A DNA stretch of 48,594 nt from Flavobacterium pectinovorum. GTDB lineage: Bacteria > Bacteroidota > Bacteroidia > Flavobacteriales > Flavobacteriaceae. The DNA lies in the NCBI RefSeq assembly GCF_006438875.1, contig NZ_RCZH01000009.1:122047-170640 (forward strand). The letters are read 5' to 3'. Positions 17,559 through 25,428 of this stretch are shown piece by piece. Positions within the stretch are counted from its first letter, which is position 1. The number at the start of each line of letters is the position of its first letter. Under the pieces are notes generated by a model that saw only the letters and a program-made list of their open reading frames with translations, had not been told where the DNA came from and searched no databases. The position numbers and the translations under genes are program-made.

Positions 17559-18138
17559 CAATATAGATTTTAAGGATTTATGGAAAAAACAAACCGTAAG
17601 TCAGCCCAATATCGAAGATTTATTGACAAGATTAAAACAATTTAAAAAAGCTGGTTTACGTAGTTTATGGATGACCAATATTTTGCTTTTTGCAACTTGC
17701 GCCTTTATCATTTTTATCTGGTATTCTTATCAGCCTGAATTTATTTCGACAAAAATCGGAATTGTTTTAACGATTCTGGCAATGGTTGTTTATTTGATCT
17801 TTTACAATAGATTGATTTCAATTTATAAAAATATTGTTACGGCTCAAACCAATCAGGAATATTTGCAGAAACTGATTTTAATTAAAAAGAAACAGCAATT
17901 TATGCAATCTACCATGTTGAGTTTGTACTTTGTATTGCTTGGAGTAGGTATTGGTTTATATATGTATGAGTACGCCGTTAGAATGACCGCTTTTTGGGCA
18001 AGCTTCACATATGGTATAACTTTGCTTTGGATGGGCTTTAATTGGTTTTATATTCGTCCAAAACAAATTAAAAAACAGCAATCCAAGTTGAATGATTTAA
18101 TTGCCAAATTTGAAGAGGTAAATAATCAATTGCTGTAA
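17545..18138 (+). CDS. Membrane protein, possible regulator of the ECF sigma
   Basis: 197 aa. It begins with a soluble segment (about 1-40, DFKDLWKKQTVSQPNIEDLL). Four hydrophobic helices lie near 41-60, 68-87, 120-140 and 146-166, followed by a short charged tail. The start codon lies inside the end of the sigma gene (14-nt overlap), so translation is coupled. No zinc-binding anti-sigma motif (HxxxCxxC) or FecR domain is seen. An anti-sigma role rests on position only. Confidence 0.75.
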   Translation: MDHNNNIDFKDLWKKQTVSQPNIEDLLTRLKQFKKAGLRSLWMTNILLFATCAFIIFIWYSYQPEFISTKIGIVLTILAMVVYLIFYNRLISIYKNIVTAQTNQEYLQKLILIKKKQQFMQSTMLSLYFVLLGVGIGLYMYEYAVRMTAFWASFTYGITLLWMGFNWFYIRPKQIKKQQSKLNDLIAKFEEVNNQLL

Positions 18139-18163
18139 TCAATTCTAATTTTGAGTTTTAGAT

Positions 18164-18201
18164 AAATTCAAATTCCAATGTTTGTTGGGTTTGGATTTTT
18201 A
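18164..18201 (+). terminator. Terminator of the hydrolase-sigma operon
   Basis: AAATTCAAATTCCAA pairs imperfectly with TTGGGTTTGGATTT, followed by a T-rich tail. It lies 26 nt after the membrane-protein stop and belongs to the TTCCAA terminator family. Confidence 0.6.
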
Positions 18202-18366
18202 ATTTAGAATTTTTGCCGAAGCTCTTAATTAATATCTAAAATTGGGTGTCATTTTGGCATTTTAGAAAAATGGTTCGTAAATTGCTGTTTTCTATAGGAT
18301 ATTAAAGATGTGTTGTAGGACATCTTGTGATTATTTAAGTAAATAACAATTAAAAAATATAAAGAT

Positions 18367-19059
18367 ATGGGAATGGGATATTTAATTATTGCCGGCGCTA
18401 TAATGTTGTTTAGTTGGCTGGTCAGTTCAAAACTGAAAAGTAAATTTGAATTATATTCTAAACTGCAGTTAAGAAACGGAATGAGCGGTGCTGAAATTGC
18501 TGAGAAAATGTTGGCGGACAATGGTATTACTGATGTTCGTGTTATTTCGACTCCGGGTCAATTGACAGATCATTATAATCCAAGTGATAAAACAGTAAAT
18601 TTAAGTGAAGCAGTTTATAATCATCGTAATGTGGCTGCGGCGGCTGTTGCGGCACATGAATGTGGTCACGCTGTACAGCATTCTGTAGGGTATCAATGGC
18701 TGACTATGCGTTCGACATTAGTGCCAATTGTAAATGTGGCATCAAATTATATGCAGTGGGTTCTTTTAGCCGGAATTCTAATGATTCAGGTTTTTCCTCA
18801 ATTGTTGTTAATAGGAATTGTGCTTTTTGCAGTAACCACTTTATTTTCGATTGTAACTTTACCTGTGGAATATGACGCAAGTAATAGAGCTCTGGCTTGG
18901 TTGGAAAATAAACATATGCTCACACAAGAAGAACAAGCCGGAGCAAAAGATGCTCTTAAATGGGCAGCAAGAACTTATCTTGTAGCGGCTCTTGGGTCAA
19001 TTGCAACGTTACTGTATTATATCTCAATTTATGCGGGAAGTAATAATAGAAGAGATTAA
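18367..19059 (+). CDS. Membrane zinc metallopeptidase (YugP family)
   Basis: 230 aa. The zinc site is HECGH at 97-101 in AAHECGHAVQHSVGYQWLTM. The characteristic family segments NGMSGAEIAEKMLADNGI, DHYNPSDKTVNLSEAVY and LPVEYDASNRALAWLE are present. There is an N-terminal TM helix (about 2-18) and three C-terminal helices. The family is predicted to be a neutral zinc protease of the inner membrane; substrates are unknown. It is monocistronic, with a strong terminator downstream. Confidence 0.9.
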   Translation: MGMGYLIIAGAIMLFSWLVSSKLKSKFELYSKLQLRNGMSGAEIAEKMLADNGITDVRVISTPGQLTDHYNPSDKTVNLSEAVYNHRNVAAAAVAAHECGHAVQHSVGYQWLTMRSTLVPIVNVASNYMQWVLLAGILMIQVFPQLLLIGIVLFAVTTLFSIVTLPVEYDASNRALAWLENKHMLTQEEQAGAKDALKWAARTYLVAALGSIATLLYYISIYAGSNNRRD

Positions 19060-19114
19060 TGTGCTAATTAGATAATGTGTCAATTAGATAATTAGTCAAT
19101 TAGATAATTTATAG

Positions 19115-19150
19115 CAAACCCGATTGGTTTTTAAAACCTGTCGGGTTTTG
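19115..19150. terminator. Bidirectional terminator
   Basis: AAACCCGA / TCGGGTTT with an inner GGTTTT / AAAACC pair lies between the convergent metallopeptidase and Lrp genes. It is flanked by TTAGATAATTAG word repeats (19064-19110) and their inverted partners (19170-19205). Confidence 0.75.
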
Positions 19151-19204
19151 TTGTATTTATAAATTTGAGACATTATCTAATTTTCTAATTGACACATTCT
19201 CTAA

Positions 19205-19675
19205 TTACAATTGAATTTGTCTGTCAATTTGTTGATCCAGCGAAATAAAGGTTTCGGTTCTTGAAACCCCTTCTATGGCTTGAATTTTAGTGTTTAAAAG
19301 CTGCATTAGATGTTCGTTATCGCGACAGATGATTTTAATTAAAACGGACCAGTTTCCTGTGGTATAATGACATTCCAGAACTTCGGGTATTTTCTTTAGA
19401 TCTTTTACGGCTTCAGAGTTTCGGGAAGCTTTATCAAGATAAACGCCAATAAAAGCCATTGTATTGTAGCCTAAGACTTTTGGGTTTACGGTAAATTTTG
19501 ATCCGGAAATTACACCGGATTGTTCCAGTTTTTTTAAACGCTGATGAATTGCAGCTCCTGAAATCCCTATTTTGTTGGCAATTTGCAAAATTGGTTTTCG
19601 GGCATCATCCATTAAATAACGAAGAATTTCTTTGTCGATACCGTCGATTTCAATTATAAGGGAGTTAATTTTCAT
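19205..19675 (-). CDS. Lrp/AsnC family transcriptional regulator
   Basis: 156 aa. An N-terminal winged helix (EIDGIDKEILRYLMDDARKP, then LQIANKIGISGAAIHQRLKK) is followed by an AsnC-type ligand-binding ferredoxin fold (VLGYNTMAFIGVYLDKAS, then VLECHYTTGNWSVLIKI). Members sense amino acids and control metabolism or transport genes. It is alone on its strand, so its targets are not evident. Confidence 0.92.
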   Translation of the reverse strand: MKINSLIIEIDGIDKEILRYLMDDARKPILQIANKIGISGAAIHQRLKKLEQSGVISGSKFTVNPKVLGYNTMAFIGVYLDKASRNSEAVKDLKKIPEVLECHYTTGNWSVLIKIICRDNEHLMQLLNTKIQAIEGVSRTETFISLDQQIDRQIQL

Positions 19676-19772
19676 AAGAGTTGTGATTTGAAACTAATTT
19701 TAGTGATTTGGTTTTAGTTAGAAATCAAATTTAAGAATAAAACTTTTAAATGAATACAAATCTGTTGTTTTA

Positions 19773-19953
19773 AATCTTTGTCAAAGTTTTCAATAAGGAA
19801 CTTAAGGAATTTTGACAAATGTTTACCCTCAAAGTTATTATACGCATTTTTGTCATCCCGAGGAACGAGGGATCTCCGCAAGTAGCTTGACAAAGATAGG
19901 CGACTTACTTTACGGAGTTTCTTGCGGAGATCCCTCGTTCCTCGGGATGACAA
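19773..19953. repeat. Composite palindromic element
   Basis: The first part (19773-19820) is an imperfect palindrome of TTTGTCAAAGTTTTC / GAATTTTGACAAA. The spacer has GTTTACCC as in 162-237. The second part is a perfect 33-bp inverted repeat: 19850-19882 begins TTGTCATCCCGAGGAACGAG and 19921-19953 is its complement, with a 38-nt loop. It fills the Lrp-hemD interval together with the hemD terminator; no gene is seen there. Confidence 0.8.
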
Positions 19954-20010
19954 TGATTGTGTTTAACGATGCTTAATCTCTTAATGGTAGAATCTCGTGT
20001 AGTAAAAAGA

Positions 20011-20053
20011 AAAATTCCAAATCCCAACAAAGAAAGTTGGAATTTGGAATTTT
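20011..20053 (-). terminator. hemD terminator (TTCCAA family)
   Basis: AAATTCCAAATCCCAAC and GTTGGAATTTGGAATTT pair over 17 bp with one G-U pair. On the reverse strand the stem is followed by TTTTTCTTTTT, 20 nt after the hemD stop. Confidence 0.8.
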
Positions 20054-20072
20054 AATATTGTGATTTAAAGGA

Positions 20073-20822
20073 TTATTTTCCTTTATTTGCTTCGCTAATG
20101 TATTTTTCTAAAGCCATTGTCATAGAAGGAGTTTCAGGAGTTGGAGCAAGAATATCAATTCTTAAACCATAATCAAGAGCTTCTTTTTGAGTTGTACTTC
20201 CAAAAACAGCAATTCTGGTTTCATTTTGTTTAAAATCAGGAAAGTTTTTAAACAATGATTTTATTCCGGTTGGACTAAAAAATGCTAAAACATCATAATA
20301 AACATCAGCAAGATCAGATAAGTCGCTCATTACAGTTTTGTAAAAAACAGCTTGCGTCCAATCTACTTTTAGATTGTTTAACGTTATCGGAGCATCAGCA
20401 TTTAATTGATCAGATGCCGGAAGTAGGAATTTTTCGTCTTTATACTTTTTGATAAGAGGTGATAAGTCTGCAAAATCTTTTGCTCCAACGTAAATTTTAC
20501 GCTTTCTGTACACTACATACTTTTGCAGGTAAAATGCAACTGCTTCAGATTGACAGAAATATTTCAATCCTTCAGGAACTTTATAACGCATTTCATCTGC
20601 TACTCTAAAAAAATGATCTACCGCATTACGGCTCGTCAAAATTATCGCAGTATAATGATTAAGATCGATTTTTTGCAATCTAATCTCTTTTGCATTAACC
20701 CCCTCCACATGAATAAATGGTCTGAAATCAATTTTTATTTTGTGTTTTTGTTGGAGCTCAAAGTAAGGAGAATTTTCCACTTTAGGTTCAGGCTGTGACA
20801 CCAAAATTGTTTTCACTTTCAT
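20073..20822 (-). CDS. hemD: Uroporphyrinogen-III synthase
   Basis: 249 aa from the ATG at 20822 (MKVKTILVSQPEPKVENSPY); the longer frame would run into the upstream gene. HemD closes hydroxymethylbilane to uroporphyrinogen III in heme synthesis. The family is weakly conserved, but the two-domain pattern shows: NHYTAIILTSRNAVDHFFRV, then KYFCQSEAVAFYL, DVLAFFSPTGIKSLF and IAVFGSTTQKEALDYG. It is 14 nt behind the DUF4271 gene, the usual flavobacterial pairing. Residue-level catalysis cannot be checked because the family lacks invariant catalytic residues. Confidence 0.88.
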   Translation of the reverse strand: MKVKTILVSQPEPKVENSPYFELQQKHKIKIDFRPFIHVEGVNAKEIRLQKIDLNHYTAIILTSRNAVDHFFRVADEMRYKVPEGLKYFCQSEAVAFYLQKYVVYRKRKIYVGAKDFADLSPLIKKYKDEKFLLPASDQLNADAPITLNNLKVDWTQAVFYKTVMSDLSDLADVYYDVLAFFSPTGIKSLFKNFPDFKQNETRIAVFGSTTQKEALDYGLRIDILAPTPETPSMTMALEKYISEANKGK

Positions 20823-20836
20823 ATTGTAAACTTTTT

Positions 20837-21529
20837 CTAAGCACTCCCTTTTGTAATCCAATAATAGAGAAAATAATAAGGGGCTATTTCAAGAGCGCAA
20901 AGATATAAAATAAAATAAAATAACTTACCGATTATTACGTTTTGATATGTTTTTATTGAAATAAAATATGAGTACAGGCTAATACACAGCGAAATACCTA
21001 TAATAACAAGGGGTATAGTTTTTGAAATATCATCATAATAGAACAAAACAGCATTAATAGGAAGGATTAAAATGCCAATATAGGTGCGATATGTGACTTT
21101 TTGTAAGTTAAAAAGCTCCATGAATTCGTCGATATTGAATGAAGCCGCTACAATTTTTTCAATTAAATATTTTGCCAGAATAAAATAAAGTAAAAATGTC
21201 GCAATCTGAACAAATAAAATCCAATCTGTTTTTAATACATTATAAGTTCCCGTTTTGGGATTATGCGAAAATATGTGCATCGTAAGCTGAATAAAAAAAG
21301 CATAGGAAATAATTTGCACAAAAAACAAACCAACCGTAAAACTGCTTTTCAAATGATTATTGTCACGATAAATTTTTGCATATTTATCTGAAAAAATAAG
21401 CTTGCTAAATTCGCTAAATCTAGTTTCATAAGCTGATTTAGTCATGGCAACAATGGCAAAAGTCAACACAAATAAAAGTGTTGCCCAGTCCTTGTTCTCT
21501 AGTATTCGGGGGTGTAGGTGTTCAATCAT
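20837..21529 (-). CDS. DUF4271 membrane protein
   Basis: The start at 21529 (MIEHLHPRILENKDWATLLF) is preferred; an earlier frame begins in the intergenic region. The 230-aa product has about six hydrophobic helices, including WATLLFVLTFAIVAMTKSAY, VGLFFVQIISYAFFIQL and TIPLVIIGISLCISLYSYF, and ends APYYFLYYWITKGSA. It matches DUF4271, a Bacteroidota family usually upstream of hemD. Function unknown. Confidence 0.87.
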   Translation of the reverse strand: MIEHLHPRILENKDWATLLFVLTFAIVAMTKSAYETRFSEFSKLIFSDKYAKIYRDNNHLKSSFTVGLFFVQIISYAFFIQLTMHIFSHNPKTGTYNVLKTDWILFVQIATFLLYFILAKYLIEKIVAASFNIDEFMELFNLQKVTYRTYIGILILPINAVLFYYDDISKTIPLVIIGISLCISLYSYFISIKTYQNVIIGKLFYFILYLCALEIAPYYFLYYWITKGSA

Positions 21530-21636
21530 AACGATCACAAAATTAGTAATTTTTTGTATCAATACTTTTATTATATATTTATTATGAATCAAATGCTATA
21601 AAAAGTTTACTTTTGCGGTGAAATTACCCAAGAAAA

Positions 21637-22362
21637 ATGAATGATTGTATTGTCATAATTCCCACTTACAACGAAATTGAAAATATTGAAAGTATAGTTA
21701 GAGCTGTACTGTCACAACATAAGCCTTTTCATCTTTTGATAATTGATGATAATTCGCCTGATCATACTGCTAATAAGGTGATTGCGTTACAGGAAGAATT
21801 TCCTGAGAGGTTGTTTTTAGAACAAAGGGCTAAAAAATCCGGTTTAGGAACAGCTTATGTTCATGGTTTTAAATGGGCATTGGAACGTAAATATGATTTT
21901 ATTTTCGAGATGGATGCTGATTTTTCGCACAATCCCAATGATCTTGAAAAATTGCTTGACGCCTGCCATTTTGGAGGTGCAGATTTAGCTATTGGCTCCC
22001 GTTATGTTACGGGTGTAAATGTTGTAAACTGGCCTTTAAGCCGAGTTTTAATGTCTTATTTTGCATCAGTTTATGTGAAATTTATAACCGGAATGAAAAT
22101 TCATGATGCCACAGCCGGTTTTGTTTGTTATAAAAGAGAAGTATTAGAAAAAATTAATCTCAATAAAATAAAATTTGTTGGATACGCCTTCCAAATCGAA
22201 ATGAAGTACAGGACTTATTGCGGAGGTTTTGAAATTAAAGAGGTTCCAATTATCTTTACAGATAGAACTAAAGGAGTTTCAAAAATGAGCAATGCCATTA
22301 TTAAGGAAGCAATTCTCGGTGTGATTTCACTTAGATTAAAAAAATTAGTCAATACATTATAA
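21637..22362 (+). CDS. Polyprenol monophosphomannose synthase-like GT2
   Basis: 241 aa. Family 2 glycosyltransferase motifs are at the N-terminus: CIVIIPTYNEIENIESIVRA, LLIIDDNSPDHTANKV, the metal-binding FEMDADFSHNP and AIGSRYVTGVNVVNWPLSR. This is the dolichol-phosphate-mannose-synthase-like type without C-terminal TM helices, which transfers mannose or another hexose to polyprenyl phosphate at the inner membrane. It begins 107 nt from DUF4271 on the opposite strand and is followed 10 nt later by dihydroorotase, so the two are probably one transcript. Confidence 0.9.
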   Translation: MNDCIVIIPTYNEIENIESIVRAVLSQHKPFHLLIIDDNSPDHTANKVIALQEEFPERLFLEQRAKKSGLGTAYVHGFKWALERKYDFIFEMDADFSHNPNDLEKLLDACHFGGADLAIGSRYVTGVNVVNWPLSRVLMSYFASVYVKFITGMKIHDATAGFVCYKREVLEKINLNKIKFVGYAFQIEMKYRTYCGGFEIKEVPIIFTDRTKGVSKMSNAIIKEAILGVISLRLKKLVNTL

Positions 22363-22372
22363 TACCACGGTA

Positions 22373-23713
22373 ATGAACAGGATTTTAATAAAGAATGCCA
22401 AAATTGTAAACGAAGGATCTATTTTTGAAGGTGATGTTTTGATCGAAAACGACTTAATCGTTGAAATTTCAGATAGTATTAGCTTAAAAACATCCGATTG
22501 TATTGTTATTGATGCCGAAGGAAGTTATTTAATGCCGGGCGCTATTGATGATCAGGTACATTTTAGAGAGCCGGGATTGACTCATAAAGGCGATATCGAA
22601 TCTGAATCCAAAGCTGCTGTTGCCGGAGGAATTACCTCTTTTATAGAGCAGCCAAATACGGTTCCAAATGCGGTTACTCAGGAAATACTTGAAGATAAAT
22701 ATCAAATTGCAGCAGTAAAATCATTTGCGAATTATTCGTTTATGATGGGTGCAACAAACGATAATCTTGAAGAAGTTCTAAAAACAAATCCTAAGAATGT
22801 TGCCGGTATAAAAATCTTTTTAGGTTCTTCTACAGGAAATATGCTTGTGGATAACGAAGCGACTTTAGAAAAAATATTCTCAAGTACACCAATGTTAATT
22901 GCAGTTCATTGTGAAGATGAAACTACAATTCAAAATAATCTTGCACTATATAAAGAGCAATATGGAGATGATGTTCCGGTAACGGCGCACCATTTAATTC
23001 GTAGCGCCGAAGCTTGTTATATTTCATCTTCTAAAGCGGTTGCTTTAGCGAAAAAAACTGGAGCTCGTTTGCATATCTTCCATCTTTCTACTGCGAAAGA
23101 AATGGAGTTGTTTACGAATAAAATTCCATTAGAAGATAAAAAAATTACTGCTGAGGTTTGTGTTCACCACCTTTGGTTTACAGATGAAGATTACAAAACA
23201 AAAGGGAATTTCATAAAATGGAATCCTGCTGTAAAAACCAAAGAAGATAGAGCTGAACTTTGGAAAGCGCTGAATGATGGTCGTATTGATGTAATTGCTA
23301 CAGATCACGCTCCACATACAAAAGAGGAGAAAATGCAATCGTATTTGAATGCTCCTTCCGGAGGTCCGCTTGTACAACATGCTGTTATAGCAATGTTTGA
23401 AGCGCATCATCAAGGGAAAATTACAGTAGAGAAAATCGTGGAGAAAATGTGCCACAATCCTGCTAAAATCTTTAAAATCGAAAAAAGAGGTTTTATTAAA
23501 GAAGGTTATTTTGCAGATTTAGTGATCGTAAATCCAAGTTTACCGTGGAGTGTAAAACCAGAAAATATTCTGGCTAAATGTGGATGGTCTCCATTTGAGA
23601 ATTATACTTTTAAATCCAGAATTACACATACTTTTGTAAACGGTGAATTGGTTTATAATAATTTTAAAGTAAAAGATATCCGTCCGGGTAAACGATTATT
23701 GTTTGATAGATAA
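22373..23713 (+). CDS. pyrC: Dihydroorotase
   Basis: 446 aa. It cyclises carbamoyl aspartate to dihydroorotate in pyrimidine synthesis. Amidohydrolase features are LMPGAIDDQVHFREPGLTHK, the Lys-bearing GIKIFLGSSTGNML, HCEDE, HIFHLSTAKEM and the catalytic Asp in VIATDHAPHTKEEK. The usual metal-binding HxH after the first strand reads Q-V-H here. I recall the same change in other Bacteroidota enzymes, so it is probably a lineage trait and not a defect. It lies 10 nt behind the glycosyltransferase and 10 nt before the DUF4296 gene. Confidence 0.93.
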   Translation: MNRILIKNAKIVNEGSIFEGDVLIENDLIVEISDSISLKTSDCIVIDAEGSYLMPGAIDDQVHFREPGLTHKGDIESESKAAVAGGITSFIEQPNTVPNAVTQEILEDKYQIAAVKSFANYSFMMGATNDNLEEVLKTNPKNVAGIKIFLGSSTGNMLVDNEATLEKIFSSTPMLIAVHCEDETTIQNNLALYKEQYGDDVPVTAHHLIRSAEACYISSSKAVALAKKTGARLHIFHLSTAKEMELFTNKIPLEDKKITAEVCVHHLWFTDEDYKTKGNFIKWNPAVKTKEDRAELWKALNDGRIDVIATDHAPHTKEEKMQSYLNAPSGGPLVQHAVIAMFEAHHQGKITVEKIVEKMCHNPAKIFKIEKRGFIKEGYFADLVIVNPSLPWSVKPENILAKCGWSPFENYTFKSRITHTFVNGELVYNNFKVKDIRPGKRLLFDR

Positions 23714-23722
23714 AAAGCTGAA

Positions 23723-24202
23723 ATGAAGAATTTTATAGTAATAATGTTGGTTTTGTTTCTTTCTGTAAGTTGTAAAAAAGAGTTGGTCAAACAACCTGCA
23801 AAACTTATTGAGAAAGGAAAGATGATTGATATTATGTATGATTTGTCTCTTTTGGAAGCTATTAAATATCAAAACCCGATGTCGGTAGATTCAAATGAAA
23901 CAAGTCCGACTAAGTTTATTTTCAAAAAATATAAAGTCGATAGTTTGCAATTTGCACAAAACAATATGTATTATGCTGCCGATTATGACAGTTATAAAGA
24001 TATGTTTGACGAAATTGGCAAACGATTGGCAAAGAATCAAAGAGCAACAGATTCTCTGGTTAAAATTGATGAAAAGAAAGAGGCTAAAACCAAGAAAAAT
24101 GACTTGAAACAAGCTATTAAAGATCCTGCTGTTGAAAAGTCTTTGAATAAAGTAAATGTAGATTCTATTAGGAGAATGATTAATTTGAATAAAAAAAAGT
24201 AA
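23723..24202 (+). CDS. DUF4296 lipoprotein
   Basis: 159 aa with a lipoprotein signal peptide (MKNFIVIMLVLFLSVSC, Cys17). A helical, charged body follows (EKGKMIDIMYDLSLLEAIKY, then FAQNNMYYAADYDSYKDMFD) and a Lys-rich tail. It fits DUF4296, a Bacteroidota family normally beside pyrC. Function unknown; the lipobox puts it in the envelope. It ends 2 nt from the convergent epimerase gene. Confidence 0.88.
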   Translation: MKNFIVIMLVLFLSVSCKKELVKQPAKLIEKGKMIDIMYDLSLLEAIKYQNPMSVDSNETSPTKFIFKKYKVDSLQFAQNNMYYAADYDSYKDMFDEIGKRLAKNQRATDSLVKIDEKKEAKTKKNDLKQAIKDPAVEKSLNKVNVDSIRRMINLNKKK

Positions 24203-24204
24203 TT

Positions 24205-25206
24205 CTATAATTTCGAAACTTCTTTGATGTATTGATGTACATCTGAAAAAACCGTTCCCAGAGCGGTTTTTATTTTTTCATTAGAATACAGATTTTTAGA
24301 ATAAGAAGCTTTTGCGGTTGCTTTTGTTAAACGTCTTTTCTGGAAAAATAAAGTCGAAAATATTCCGTCAGCAATCCACAGGAAATTCATGAAGATTGGT
24401 TTTGCATGAATAGTTGGTTTCTTTACTTTTAAAACTTCTGCAATTGTATTAAGAATATCTCTGAAAACAATATTATCAGAAATCAATGTAAAGCGTTCGT
24501 TTTTAATATCACTGTTCATTAATTCTCTTGCTATTTTGACAACGTCATTGACGGATATAAAACCGGTACTTCCTAAAGTGTAAAAAGAAAGTCCGTTGGC
24601 TACTTTTGAGTAAAGTTCAGAACTTCCTTGTTCCTGGCTTTTTGTTTTAGGAATTGGTCCTAAAATTACACCCGGATTTACAATTATAATATCTAAACCT
24701 TCCTGAACGGCACGCCAAACTTCCATTTCGGCACCATATTTAGAAATGGCATAATCACTGTGCGGTTTCTCCGGATTCCAATCTGTTTCTTCGGTAATGT
24801 ATGTTTCATGCGGAGCCAAATCTCCCAAAGCGGCGATAGAACTTACAAAGCAAAATTTCTTTATTCCTTTCGCAAGGGAAAAATTGACCATATTGGCAGT
24901 TCCTTCGATATTGGTCTTTCGAAGTGCATCTTCATCTTTTGGATCAAATGAAATTAAAGCGGCGCAATGATAGACATATTCAATATCAATAAAAGCAAAT
25001 TCTAAGGAAGGAACGTCTAGAATATCGGCTTCAAGCCAATTGATTTTTTCGAATAAATCAGCTTTTTTGTATAATTCAAAAACCGATTTTGTCTTTTGGA
25101 TATTATTTGGATTTCGGTAAATAGCCCGAACGTTTTCTCCATTTTCAATTAAATGAAGTAATAAATGCGCGCCTACTAAACCTGTTCCTCCAGTTACTAA
25201 TACCAT
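24205..25206 (-). CDS. NAD-dependent epimerase/dehydratase (extended SDR)
   Basis: 333 aa from the ATG at 25206 (MVLVTGGTGLVGAHLLLHLI); the longer frame reads through CAAAG repeats. The Rossmann motif GGTGLVGAHL opens the protein, FCFVSSIAALGD supplies the catalytic Ser strand and YAISKYGAEM is the YxxxK pair. It is an extended short-chain dehydrogenase acting on a nucleotide sugar, a steroid-like molecule or a similar substrate, which cannot be specified. It is convergent with DUF4296 with only 2 nt between them. Confidence 0.9.
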   Translation of the reverse strand: MVLVTGGTGLVGAHLLLHLIENGENVRAIYRNPNNIQKTKSVFELYKKADLFEKINWLEADILDVPSLEFAFIDIEYVYHCAALISFDPKDEDALRKTNIEGTANMVNFSLAKGIKKFCFVSSIAALGDLAPHETYITEETDWNPEKPHSDYAISKYGAEMEVWRAVQEGLDIIIVNPGVILGPIPKTKSQEQGSSELYSKVANGLSFYTLGSTGFISVNDVVKIARELMNSDIKNERFTLISDNIVFRDILNTIAEVLKVKKPTIHAKPIFMNFLWIADGIFSTLFFQKRRLTKATAKASYSKNLYSNEKIKTALGTVFSDVHQYIKEVSKL

Positions 25207-25234
25207 TTTGTAAATATACCATTTTGGTGTAAAG

Positions 25235-25310
25235 GTGCAAAGTTGCAAAGGCACAAAGTTGCAAAGGTTTTGATAAAGGTTCAAAGTTACAGAGGTACAA
25301 AGTCACAAAG
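25235..25310. repeat. Four 16-bp CAAAGTT repeats
   Basis: Units GTGCAAAGTTGCAAAG, GCACAAAGTTGCAAAG, GTTCAAAGTTACAGAG and GTACAAAGTCACAAAG are tandem, with a 12-nt break (GTTTTGATAAAG) between units two and three. The inverse of the same words occurs in the leuS leader (about 12875-12908). Confidence 0.75.
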
Positions 25311-25379
25311 TTTTTCTGTTTACATTGTTATTGAAATTGTTTTTTAAAGCTAGTATTGTTATTTTCATTGAAATTGTTT

Positions 25380-25411
25380 TTTGTCATTGCCATTGCCATT
25401 GATTACATTTG
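25380..25411 (+). promoter_or_regulatory. tyrS promoter
   Basis: TTTG at 25380-25383, a 20-nt spacer, then TACATTTG at 25404-25411: a full match to TTTG / TAnnTTTG. The start codon at 25429 follows at 17 nt, giving a very short leader. This placement also excludes the longer upstream reading of the gene. Confidence 0.75.
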
Positions 25412-25428
25412 CACAAATTATTTTAAAA

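Noticed and set aside
20837..21592. Longer N-terminal versions of DUF4271, HemD, TyrS, the epimerase and the hydrolase
   Set aside because: The extra residues come from intergenic or repeat DNA, overlap neighbours or promoters, or spoil the signal peptide; internal ATG codons fit the families better.
25235..25310. CRISPR-like array
   Set aside because: The 16-bp units are adjacent without unique spacers, and no cas genes are present.
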